Notes under the pieces: generated by a model
What the model was told of the DNA's origin: nothing
What the model saw: the letters and a program-made list of their open reading frames with translations, nothing else
Databases searched by the model: none
Shown: in pieces, positions 50,335 through 60,611 of the stretch
How positions within the stretch are numbered: the stretch's first letter is position 1
Layout: every line of letters starts with the position of its first letter
Origin: Chaunax sp. Z400
Taxonomy: Eukaryota; Chordata; Actinopteri; Lophiiformes; Chaunacidae
Direction of reading: 5' to 3'
DNA: 64,000 bases
NCBI GenBank assembly: GCA_037577475.1
Contig: CM075184.1
Location: 8,391,594 to 8,455,593, forward strand
Program-made: the position numbers and the translations under genes

Positions 50335-51739
50335 GTTTTGATTGTTTGGTGCCAATGATCTCATGATTGAAATTGAATTTCCACTTTGAAGGTCACGTTA
50401 GGTTACCACATAATTAAACACCAGACAGTGTATCATTCTTCTGTTATACACGTCTATAGCTGGGTGGAAACCTGTATATCAACTGTTTCACTATAAAAGG
50501 CTTACTGTTGGATCGGACATTGTGTATTTCACAATTATAAACTTTATCAAATCATAGAGGACCTCTTCCGTTCACATGGAAAATATCAATTTTCATCATC
50601 ATCATCATCTTTGTTATTGCAATAGTAGAGATAACATTTTATTTAACCAGGCGAGATTTGTGAATGGACTATAGTTGTTTATTACAGCACTTAGAATCTT
50701 CAGGGAGTTTGTGATGGAAGGCCATCTGCCCTGAGAAACAGTAAGATAAATCCCCAAATGGAGTCGAGACATTTGGTGATGGTGGTGGCTGTTGACTCTG
50801 CTGGAACTGATGAGGCTGATAAATAATGAAGTTGGTAAATCTGCAAAGACTGGTCAGTGATGGGGGGGTGGGGGGTGGAGGGCACGCACAATAGTAGCAT
50901 GAACTAAAGGTACAGAGAGAGTCATGTTTAAAGAGACAGTAGCAAGATGATAGGCTAACGATGAAGGTGTGTCAATGTGCTTTTGGATAGATGTGACTAG
51001 CTGATATATCAATAGTCAGCCCCTGACAATGACATCAGAGATTAACACTGAGCATGAGAAATGTGAATGCCAGGATGGTAAGAGAAATGAACTATGGCAT
51101 AAGTGAACCAAGGAAAGATCATCCTGACGGAACTTTCACTATAGAGTATCATTAGAACAATAACATTAGGTTATGATATACTTATCTTTGAATGCAGCTA
51201 TTCGGCAAGGAAGAAGATATCACAGAAAAGGTAAGAAACATTAACCACAGCAGAAACAGAGGGACGAGATTCAAAGCTGTACCCGTATGCGCTGCATGGG
51301 CTCATCCTCCAGGGGCCATATCTCAGAGAATGAGAGATAAATATCCAAAAGAAAAAAAAGCTAACAGAGGCTGTAATCTGTGGAGATGAGATGACCTCAC
51401 CTATTCCTGTCCCCCAAACAAAAGCTCTCCTTTCAGAAGAGGGGTGATGGTTGGGAAACCTGAGAGCTCCAATCCTTGACTTCTTTGTGAGAACACAAAG
51501 GTAACATGGAGTTACAGGACGACACACAAAGTTGCAAATACACACACCACGCCACACACTTAGAAGAAGTTCTATTTTACAAGAGCCGTGATAGAAACAG
51601 GCCTCATGGGTAATCTGGCAGTTTCATGATTTCTCCCTTTTTTTTTTCCCCTCTCTCTCATTCTCTTTTACATTAGAGTACAGGCTTTTTGGAAGCACAG
51701 TGTGTCACAAGCATTTAAGATGTGGCCTTTTTCCCCCTG

Positions 51740-51900
51740 CACATTCCAACGCCATTATGTTACATTGTTGCCGAATAAAAGGCTGTATTATGTTCCAGCC
51801 CCCCTAGTAAAAGGGCAGAAGTGGACCCAGTTTTTATCTGCTGAACGAATCAATCAGGATTATGTCAGCTGAAAAGAATCACAGACAGCAGTCGCCAGGC
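51740..51900. promoter_or_regulatory. Candidate conserved non-coding block
   Basis: Unique sequence containing CCATTATGTTACATTGTTGC, a CCGAATAAAAGG stretch and GAATCAATCAGGATTATG (PBX/OTX-like cores). Flanked by low-complexity DNA. Composition-based only. Confidence 0.33.
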
Positions 51901-51916
51901 ACTGTGTCTCTGTGTG

Positions 51917-51960
51917 TCTGAGTGTGTGTTGGTGTGTGTTGGTGTGTGTTGGTGTGTGTA
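51917..51960. repeat. Short tandem repeat of a GT-rich 10-mer
   Basis: Three to four copies of GTGTGTGTTG in tandem. Confidence 0.75.
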
Positions 51961-52110
51961 CACCCCCTCTGTGTGTGTGAAGGATGGGAAATTTGCAGTG
52001 GAGGAAAGCACTTGTTGGTTATGAACATGCCCGGCTTGGTGACCGAGATGTCATTTGGGGTCTAGGGAGTGAGAGGATTTTCTTTTTTCTATTTATGTAT
52101 TTAACCCTAC

Positions 52111-52142
52111 ACCCCCCCCCCCCCCCCCCCCACCCCCCACCC
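52111..52142. repeat. Poly-C tract
   Basis: About 20 C bases, then CACCCCCCACCCC. The opposite strand is G-quadruplex-capable. Confidence 0.85.
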
Positions 52143-52326
52143 CTCTGCCCAGCCCTTTCTCCTCCTCTGTGGGAGGATTGGAAGGGCACTAATTATCATT
52201 TCAGCAGAAATGATTAGGAGATCAAACAGGGATCGAATGCCATTTCCTTCCATTAATGCAGGGGGGTTTAGAGTGCCTGTCATGGCTTGGCTTGTCCTAG
52301 GGCTTGTGGAGGGGAAAAAAATAAAG

Positions 52327-52351
52327 AGGGGTGGGGGGTGGGGTGGGGGGG
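52327..52351 (+). repeat. G-rich tract with quadruplex potential
   Basis: Four G runs of four to seven, separated by single T bases, on the sense strand. Lies about 190 bases after a poly-C tract, so the two could pair in the transcript. Confidence 0.7.
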
Positions 52352-52498
52352 AATGGAAGAATGGATGATGGAGAGGCTTAAAGAGGAAGGGAACGAGGGA
52401 GGGACAAGACAGGACAACAGTTTGGCAGAAAAAGACAAAAGCTATAAGGCCAGTGGATTTTGCAAGTCAGCCAATGAAATGAAATGAAAGCAAACAGC

Positions 52499-52567
52499 GG
52501 TGAAGACAGAACGCATATATATATTTATATATATATTTATATATATATAGTGAGTTCTGTCTTCACC
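52499..52567. repeat. Perfect 14-bp inverted repeat around a (TA)n loop
   Basis: GGTGAAGACAGAAC (52499-52512) is exactly repeated in reverse complement at 52554-52567. The 41 bases between are almost all TATATA/TTTATA. This is the same design as the larger palindrome at 10.6-10.8 kb. Confidence 0.85.
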
Positions 52568-53079
52568 AGACAAAGAAAGCTAAATAAAAGCTGTTAATAA
52601 ACTATCATGGCTTCCTCCATTTTGGACTCTACTGCTCTCTCTCTCATGACAGCTTCATGTTTTTTTTCTCTCCCTGGGACTAGATAAGCTCCTCATAGGC
52701 CACGGATGACATTATACAGCAGGTATTATTACCCTTAACTAGTAAACTGATCTTCATGTGTAAAATAAATGGAATGCCCCTTTAAATATGCTGTCAACAC
52801 GGTCAATAAGCCGTCACTATAAGTGAAAATATTTTTGTCAAATTGACTTTTTGCTGATATATTTTAAATAAATATCCTGTGCAGTTTCTATAATCACAGC
52901 CTCCTGTGTAGAATCAACTGTGAAAGTTTTAAGTTAAAACCAGAACAGAACTATGTGACGATGAACTGCCGCTGAACAAAGTTGGATGTTTCTATTAAGA
53001 GATCAAACAGACTGAAGGTGGATTTCTGGAACATTACAGAAGAAAGCAAAGGGGCAAAATGGAGGATGTGGATGAGCTT

Positions 53080-53500
53080 GTGATTGTTTCAGCATGTCAG
53101 ATGAGAGAAATGTCAAAGAGAATGTGAGAGATGACCTTTGTGCTCATCGCCCATTAATGACCCTGCAGCTCCCAGCTTCATTTTCCCTCTCATCAAAAAC
53201 ATAAAAAAAAAACATTTCCTCCTGTCTCCAATAGTCATTTCCCCCCGCATTGTATTTATGTATTGAAAAAAAAGGTAATAGATCAAGCACATTCCATTAT
53301 TCTCTTATAAGATCATTAGCAAATATAATTAGATATGAAAGAAAGTAATTTGGAGAGGAGAGGGGAGAAAAGCGCTATCAGGCAGAGAAGACAGATTGTA
53401 GCATCAGAGTGTTTGGGCTTAAATTGCTCAGCGGAGGTATTATCAAGCCAGCAATCTTTTAGCCTCAGAAATAGTTTTAGAGTCAGAGAGCGAAAGATAG
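53080..53500. promoter_or_regulatory. Candidate conserved non-coding block
   Basis: Unique sequence with GCCCATTAATGACC near 53150, CATTAGCAAATATAATTAG near 53315 and TTATCAAGCCAGCAATC near 53440. No repeat recognised except short A and T runs. Confidence 0.28.
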
Positions 53501-54595
53501 AAAGAGGCCACTAAACATTCACTTCATTGTGTTTCCCCAACTGCAATATGCATTTCTTTTTTACATTTTGCCTGCTTTTTTTCCCCCCCCTCTCAATCTC
53601 CCCATCCTGTCGTAGACATCACCTCATATTAGACCTGAGAGTTTGCTGCGAAACACAACAGAGTTTATAAAGGAGAACGAGTTGACATGGAGTCATCACA
53701 CACAAAAAAACACATTATCCCAGACAACAGAAAACAAGCATCCTTTTTACCCACTTCTTGCACATATTCATTTGCCGTTTGTATTATTTTTGCCACAGCA
53801 AAAAAAAAAAAACACACACAAATTGCATTCCGCCTTGAAGTGGCTTCATGAGGAAGCTTTTCGCCGTCTCTTCTCTCTCTTCTCTCTCGCACACACCCCC
53901 GACTCTCCACCTGCACAGGAGGAATTTTTGTCACTCTTTGTTGCACCTTAACACCACACTATGTTTGTCTAATAGGGATCTGAGTGGAAAGCAGGCTGAG
54001 AGCACAACAATCCTGCTGCGTTTCACCACAAATTTGCTTTTTTTTTTTTTTTCCTCACCCCTTCTTCTTCTTTAGTCGTGCTTTGAGGGATTGGAAGAGA
54101 GGAGTGTGTGTGGGGGGGTGGGGAGTGTGGGAAGGGTGCAGCGGAGGGGTGGTAGGGTGGATGTGGATTTTTCTAGTCTTTTGTGCGAATCACAGGGAAT
54201 GGTAACTATAAACATCCTGTATTCATTAAAACCATCTAAAAATACAATTTTGGAGGGGGGGCAGCGGAGGGTGCGCTCACTTCCTCGCTGCTCCTCCTTG
54301 GTGTATACAAGCGGGCCGTGTTATGCCTGGTGCCGCTCATATTTACATATTTATAAATACTGGGCTGTACAATGAGACGGGGCTGTGCCAAGAACAACAC
54401 TCTCTGCTGGTGGAGGGCTCAGATGGAGGAGAGAGGTAACAAAAGAGTCACAGAGGGCTCCCAGAGCTTCACCCGGTTAAAGTCCACATAGATGAGGAGA
54501 TGAGTAGATGTAAGCACGTTACTTTGATGCCTGTTTATTAGTTATTCACTCGTCTCTTACGACCTTGGTTCCACAAAAGTTGTGCAAAACTTAGG

Positions 54596-55331
54596 GCCCA
54601 TTTACACTAAAACGGTGAACTTTTGTTGCGTTTTGGCCGTTCGTTTACACAGGAACAGCATTTTCGGGGGCCTGAAAACACAAACTTTTGGAAACAGGCT
54701 CCAGAGTGTAATCTTGTGAAAACCCCACGGTGTCATCGCCGTATAAACAGTGTTAGATCCCCGGTGGAGCCTTTTACAAGACTGCTGGACCAGCTCTCCG
54801 TTTAAAGGGTCCGATCCTCAATAATAGAAATTCTAAGGACTGTTTAAACTGGTGACGGGAAGATTCGCCGGGCTATCTCCTGACGTCCACCCTGCCTCCT
54901 CTGTAATTACACCCCAACGAATAGCCCACTTGATCAGAATACAACAACAGATGCACCAGTTGACAGCAGCCCTCCCCTTATTGATCTGTGCACTTGGTAA
55001 GTTGTTAGGTTTAGTTTAGTGGTTAGGAAAATAAACCACAAGGATCTAAACAATCTCGGACTGTCTGGTTTTGTTTGTGCTGAAGACTCTGTTGAGTTTA
55101 TTAACACTTCTACTATGTAGATGTGCTGAACCACCACTGTGATCATCTTCTGTGGTGTTGATTTTGAAAGGGTACACTGCCAACTACGGCCCTGGCATGC
55201 ATACTACAGCGTTTTCAATCGTTGTGACGGATCCGTGTGTCCGGGGATCATTTCGAAAATGTTGCAATGTGAATGCAGAACTTTTACTAAAAGGCAAAGG
55301 AAAAATGTCTCCATTTTCAGTACAAATGGGG
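54596..55331. mobile_element. MITE-like element with imperfect inverted ends
   Basis: The left end reads GCCCATTTACACTAAAACGG and the reverse complement of the right end reads CCCCATTTGTACTGAAAATGG without its first base, giving termini about 75% alike. The interior has the GTTTACACAGGAACAGC and CGTTTTCAATCG features I recall from fish MITEs with cggccgtttacac-type ends. The middle (about 54,850-55,150) looks unrelated, possibly a later insertion. Confidence 0.5.
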
Positions 55332-55489
55332 TAACGGATAAACGGTGCCTCAGTAAAACCATAATAAAAATCATTTAAATATGAACTTATTTATCGACAA
55401 TGGTTTTACAAAGTGTTCCTGAGCCCGTCTAGTGATATCTTTTATTCAAACGTGTCTCACAAAGAGGTGAACCTCACCTAATCCTTGTT

Positions 55490-56000
55490 CCTGTATGACT
55501 CAGCCTTTTTTCAATTATGGCCCTTTCATTCCCAATCATGAAACCATCACCTGTTACTAATGAACCTGCTGGGCCCAGCGTCATTCCCAGGGTGCACATC
55601 CTTCGGCGCAGATGGTACCTTCTGAATGAGAAGAACCAGGTTTTAGTTTACCTCCATTGGACACACATCTGTATCAACATGAGACGATCAGAGCAACTCT
55701 GTGATGCAACATGCTTTACAAAGACACACAGAAAGAGGCGTGAAGGTCAGGATGAGTGGTGGGACGGGATCAACCACACCAGAGAATCACCAAGCATCAG
55801 TGATGTGTTGGTTTACCTGCTGCATGATCCAATCAGGTGTTTGTTTTTTTTAGCATTCCACAACTCTCCCAGTCTTTTGTTGCTCCTATCCCAACATGTC
55901 GGAAACACGTTGCTGGCATTAAAATTCAGAATAAGCATAAATTCACAAAAAAAACAATCAAGTTGATGAGGTAACATATTTAATATGTTGTAAAAGAGAC
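55490..56000 (+). mobile_element. Dispersed DNA-transposon-type repeat split by other sequence
   Basis: The left part (about 55,490-55,575: CCCAATCATGAAACC, ATCACCTGTTACTAATGAACC) and the right part (about 55,860-56,000: AGTCTTTTGTTGCTCCTATC, ACACGTTGCTGGCATTAAAA, TTTAATATGTTGT) match successive parts of a familiar fish repeat. About 280 unrelated bases separate them. A 149-codon open frame spans the join but looks like no protein family. Confidence 0.5.
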
Positions 56001-56248
56001 TAACATACTGCTGCATGACATAAATCCTAGTTAATATGTCAGCCAATCATCTGCATCTTAATTCAATTGGGGAGTGTCCTCAGCAGCCTCAGGACAACCT
56101 CAACCAGTCTCACCCTTATGGAGCTGTTATTTTCTCTCTTGCCTCTCGTACAGTTTCCCCAACTTGTTCAAACTAATGTCTGGATGATGAATGGGGACCA
56201 GCCCCTCTCTTCCCACTTGTTTTATTTTGTATTTGCTGGGACCGACAG

Positions 56249-56251
<3 letters not shown>

Positions 56252-56296
<45 letters not shown>
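56252..56296. repeat. (ATT)n microsatellite
   Basis: About 15 perfect ATT units. Confidence 0.92.
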
Positions 56297-56769
56297 TTTG
56301 AATTTGTGTTTGCTGCATCATCAACAATTGCTGTAAAACGTAGAATGGCCTGCAAAATGTCAGATTCTATGATGTGATGTGCGATGTTTTCACAGACCGC
56401 TAGTAATGTTAGGTGATGCTTCTGAGAACACATTCCCACTTATTCACACCCACCCACGCACACACACACACAGATCCATATCATCCCAACGTGGTGTCCG
56501 ACACATGCTCACAGTGCAGCGTTAAGCCATTGTTCCACCCTCCTTAGCATTTATTCATTCTGTTAAGCATGACACATGTATTAACAGTGGATGGATCCTG
56601 GAGCTGTGTGTCCTCACACCATATGGTTTCCTTTCCGGGGCCGTCTCCTCGCAATAACCACCACTGTCTCCATCTGCTGTTTGGCAACACACCACGAGAG
56701 GGCGGACTTGTTCTTCCAGCCTGTGCTGAGATATGAGCATGTAGATTAGTGCTTTGCCTCATTCCTTAG

Positions 56770-57090
56770 CTTGAATATGAGAGAATAATAGTTGGACATT
56801 TGTACTCATAGAGTGAAATTAATTTTGATCAATATCATTCTGCCATCACTGCATCGGCCCCTGAGGAAAAGGTTCAATCTTTGAAGGATTTCATGCAGCC
56901 TCCATGCGATAAGCAAATAGCAGGCAGGTTTTCTGAGGTGCATCTGCCTCCTGCCCGAATGGGAAATTAAAATCTGCGAGGGGAAGTTATGCTAAATCTA
57001 TAAAGTTGGCCAGGAAATTTCTCCCCCTTTGCAGCAGCAGTTGTTTGGGGAGAAGGAGCGGCGTGCTTAAATAATAACATTCCAGGTGGC
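56770..57090. promoter_or_regulatory. Candidate conserved non-coding block
   Basis: A unique block about 2.4-2.7 kb upstream of the terminal exon, with GAAATTAATTTTGATCAATA near 56815, AATCTTTGAAGGATTTCATG near 56877 (TCF/LEF-like CTTTGAA) and GGGAAATTAAAATC near 56960. No coding potential or repeat recognised. Confidence 0.38.
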
Positions 57091-57570
57091 TTAGTTAATG
57101 AACAGTGAAAATCAAATATGGAGTCTAATCTGGAGCTCGTTACAGGAAGTTTCTTTACAGGGAAGTCAAAGGCAGGAGGTGCCCTCAGGGAGAGACGACG
57201 AGACACTTTTTGAAGCTCCAGAACAAGGAAGCTTTTGTTTTGATTTAGTTATGGCAGCTTTTGTAGCCCACATAAAATAGGAATTGTCATAGTTAATCTT
57301 AGGGATGTGAGCCAATGAGTAATGGTGGCTTTTTTTCTTTCTTTCTTTAATTCAGTGAAAGTGTTTAAGGCAAATGACCTTCTCTTTTAATTATGACTTT
57401 AAATACAGACACAAATGTGATTCTCCAACACTCAGGAAATTACTGGTGTAAATTTATGAAGAGGAATGTTCAGCTACTTGTACACAGGCTTCATTGTCTT
57501 ATTTACTGTCTTAGATTGCCATCTAGTGGGGACAGATGGCAATGAAATCCTCGTAAAGAAGAAACCTGAC

Positions 57571-57581
57571 AACTATATATA

Positions 57582-57621
<40 letters not shown>
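57571..57621. repeat. (TA)n microsatellite
   Basis: TA run with one internal ACTGTATA, otherwise perfect. Confidence 0.9.
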
Positions 57622-57799
57622 CAGTTTTCAGTGATTCTCTCAATATCAGTAATTAAAGCTTGTAATTATCCTGAACCACCTGACACCATAAACACGGAGC
57701 GTTAAAAGCAGATGCCCTCCTGAGACTTACAGCACAGTATAGGTTGATTGTACTGATGGAGGAGCGTTTTTAAACGGTGCACAGACAGCCACAGAATTA

Positions 57800-58100
57800 T
57801 AACTCAGTGCTGAATCTAAGAGATGTTTTATCATGTTATTAGCCCTTTATTTCCCCTCTGTTACGCTGGCACTTCCTTTCATTTTGGTATCCATTTCCAT
57901 CCTCGCGAAAGCGCAGCTCAAATAAACCCGTGTTTTAATTTGGTTTTGTCAGATTCATAACACCACTTTAAAAGAACACGACATGCAAATGTGTTCCGCG
58001 GTGTTTTATTGCAAAACAATTTTCTCAGAAGTTGCTGAGGGAATGAAAGTGTAGAAAAAGGAGGGGGTCGGGGACAAGTTGTATTATTTAGTGGCCGCTG
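57800..58100. promoter_or_regulatory. Candidate conserved non-coding block
   Basis: Unique sequence including TTATCATGTTATTAGCCC near 57829, CAAATAAACCCG near 57919 and CGACATGCAAATGTGTTCC near 57978 (ATGCAAAT, a perfect POU/OCT octamer). Flanked by ordinary intronic DNA. Confidence 0.36.
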
Positions 58101-58802
58101 CTGTGGGACCTAATTACAGTTATGCATTTGTTACTGTCTCTTAAAACTTTTCTTTTTTCTTTTTTACAATTACTCACTTCACTTCTCACCCACTGTCACA
58201 CTTCCTGTCACACTTATTGAGCCAACCAAGTCGCTTGTAAAATGAATGAAACTACTTCAGTTGTCATAGCTGTAATGTGTTACAGTGGCGTCTCATATCA
58301 GTTCAGAGATGATTATTTATACAGTGGAAGCTTCTGTGTACAGAAGATGCAAAAATAAAATTAGGAAGACATTAAAGGTGCATTTGTAGTAGTCAGTGTA
58401 GCAATCTAGTCAAAGCTCTGCTGACCTTGCATTCAAAAAGAGCAGCTTCTCACCTGACTCATTGCAATTTACAGTCGTTGTTGCAGCATGTGGACAGAGT
58501 AACAGCAAAACCAAAACAATGGTGCTACAATGACAAGGTTGTACTCTTAATTAAATGGAGTGAATTCAATTATATGAACACAGAGGTAGAGGCAGGTGTT
58601 ACTGTTATTTTGTTTAGGCTCTAACGGCATATCATCAGAATATTAGCATTTACAAGACAACAGTGGACATGTTTAGAAGCAAAATGTTTTTTCTGTTGCC
58701 GTCCTTATTTTCCTATGTGTTATTTTAATAATAGGTACAACTCATATATTGTATAGAAACCCAGCAAATACGTTTATAAAGGAAATGTGATCTGTGACTG
58801 CG

Positions 58803-58832
58803 CTGAATCTGACTGTTCAGAGTCAGATTCAG
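58803..58832. repeat. Perfect 11-bp stem-loop
   Basis: CTGAATCTGAC (58803-58813) and GTCAGATTCAG (58822-58832) pair perfectly around an eight-base loop. A further partial AGATTCAG copy follows. Confidence 0.75.
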
Positions 58833-59418
58833 ATTCAGAGATAATATTTGTTTCACTGAATAAAACACAAGTAAAACATAATGTAACGAGGAGGTGGTGG
58901 GGGAGGTTGGGGGAGGTTGGGGGGCGTAGAGTCCATCCTCTACCCTGTGTTTAGCTTTAAGCGACAAAAACACGTTAGGTTAGGGAAAGATTAGGCTTTA
59001 GGTTAAATATTGAAGAAACAAGAAAAAGGGAAGATGCCACTCTTCATTTTACTGACCTGTTCTGTGTCAACAGCATATTTTGATGTCTGCCCTGAGTCTC
59101 TCATTAGTTTTCACTGGGAATACCAAAGAAAAGTCTGTAGGAAATCTGTTCACAGTAAGATCTATGGATTACCCAGATACAGAAAACATATATTTTTTAA
59201 TGCTATAAGAACCACAAACACAATTTTATTCACCTCTGTTGTATTTGGATGAAGACACAGACTCAGAAGCTGGAGCCAAACTATCATTAAGACTAGCTAG
59301 TGTGGAGGTAAGTTGAAAAAAAACCAAACAACACTTTTAAAGTTTGTAAGATTGTCACAATAGAACATGGCTCATTGTAAAAAAGCTGACAGCCTCAAAT
59401 ATCTCTTCCATTTGGCCA

Positions 59419-59470
59419 AATGTGTGTGTGTGTGTGTGTGTCTGTGTGTGTGTGTGCATGTGTGTGTGTT
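59419..59470 (+). promoter_or_regulatory. (TG)n tract just upstream of the terminal 3' splice site
   Basis: Three TG runs (about ten, seven and five units) separated by TC and CA end about 45 bases before the AG acceptor at 59514-59515. In the pre-mRNA this is a UG-repeat tract, a preferred binding site of TDP-43 and CELF proteins. In human CFTR a UG tract near an acceptor promotes skipping of the next exon through TDP-43 (established). The same effect here is an inference. Confidence 0.5.
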
Positions 59471-59515
59471 GGCTCTGCGGTGCTAATCTGCCTCTTGTTC
59501 TCTCATTGGCCGTAG

Positions 59516-59670
59516 TGCATCTCTGGGTAGGAGAGGAGGACCAGCCCATGACCCATGACCCCGCGCTGACCCACGACCCCAACCACCTTAACAACGACCT
59601 TAACCACCCAAACAACCATAACCTAGGCAACCCAGAGGGGCTGGACGCCCATGCTGTAAACAAAGACTAA
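59516..59670 (+). CDS. znf536: znf536 proposed terminal coding exon, His/Asn/Asp/Pro-rich tail
   Basis: Proposed last coding exon. A branch-point-like TGCTAAT (59480-59486), a pyrimidine stretch and a TAG acceptor (59513-59515) precede it. Its first two bases complete the phase-1 codon left at 12876, giving ...KRPDAP-VHLWVGEEDQPM. It then encodes THDPALTHDP and a run rich in Asn and His, ending AHAVNKD before TAA at 59668-59670, 51 residues in all. The tail has no recognised domain and its repetitive codons suggest fast evolution. The phase fit, the branch-point-like site and the UTR-like sequence downstream support it. I could not verify it against another species, and a different last exon remains possible. 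Confidence 0.68.
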
Positions 59671-60357
59671 CAGCCCACATCGGAGCAAGGCAGGATGATG
59701 AGGATGAGGATGGAGGCGGTGATGAGGAGGAGGAGGATGAAGGATAAATGAAGGAATACACTAAAACAAAGAATTTATTTAAGATGAAAAACACATACTA
59801 CCGTCAGAGTCCAGAGAACATGAACTATATGAAGGAGAGTTTGGACAGTTTCCCTTTGGGGACGGATTCATGAGATGGACCTAATGACTTTTGTAGCCTC
59901 TTCTGACGCCCAGTGATGAAGGCGATGTTCCTGTTTTGTCTCCTGTGGTCTGCCCCTGTCTTCTCTGTCTTTTCTCTGATAAAAAATGTTTGTTTTCTTT
60001 TGATGAAACTACCTGTCTGATTAGCACTTCCTGTAACCGGCACCGCATCTCTGATACATTCCTGAAAGGTGTCTTTTTGAAGAAAAGAAAAAAAAATTAG
60101 GACTCAAGTGTGGTCAAACTCTTGTCTTTCCTTTTACATGAAGAGGACAGTTATTACACGTCCACGGACCACCGTTATCCTGTACCTGGAATGTAGAATA
60201 GAAACCAGACTGTTTGACAGAGACCAAGCACACTACCTGTCATATCAGCACCTCTGGCTCTGCTGTCAGCTGCCATAGAGTCAGTATTTATGTCCCATGA
60301 TCATGCACTGCACTGATTATGGTTAAAATAGGACAGGGCACCATGTGACGATGTACT

Positions 60358-60363
60358 AATAAA
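60358..60363 (+). terminator. Proximal polyadenylation signal AATAAA
   Basis: AATAAA followed at once by GGTTGTC, a GU-rich element. It would give a UTR of about 0.7 kb. Confidence 0.5.
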
Positions 60364-60603
60364 GGTTGTCTCCAGAAATAATACGGTATCGCTGGTAGTT
60401 TACGTATGATGATGGTGGTGCTAATGATGATTGTGAAGAAGATAGAATATTCAAACTGCCCTAAATGTACTTATAATACTATATCCCCCCCCCCCCTTCC
60501 ACCCTCTGATAACCAGGCCAGCACAGGCCTCCATCCTGCTATATGGCTATCTGTCTTCTTTTCTTGTACTGTATTATTGGACACGGCGCCCATAGACGCT
60601 TAA

Positions 60604-60611
60604 TGTACATA
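60604..60611 (+). promoter_or_regulatory. Pumilio response element TGTACATA
   Basis: Exact match to UGUANAUA in the proposed 3' UTR, downstream of the proximal polyadenylation signal. Only the long UTR would carry it. Confidence 0.45.

Larger units (their letters stand above)
12877..59515 (+). other. znf536: Very long znf536 intron (about 46.6 kb), phase 1
   Basis: Bounded by the gtgagt donor at 12877 and a TAG acceptor ending at 59515. Both flanking exons are phase 1, so splicing keeps one frame (KRPDAP then VHLWVGEEDQ). No convincing exon was found inside. It holds many microsatellites and homopolymers, transposon debris concentrated at 37.2-44.7 kb, and several candidate regulatory blocks. 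Small alternative exons cannot be excluded without transcript data. Confidence 0.75.

Noticed and set aside
50625..50665. ATTTTATTTAACCAGGCGAG resembling a dispersed fish repeat
   Set aside because: Too short to call without a repeat library.
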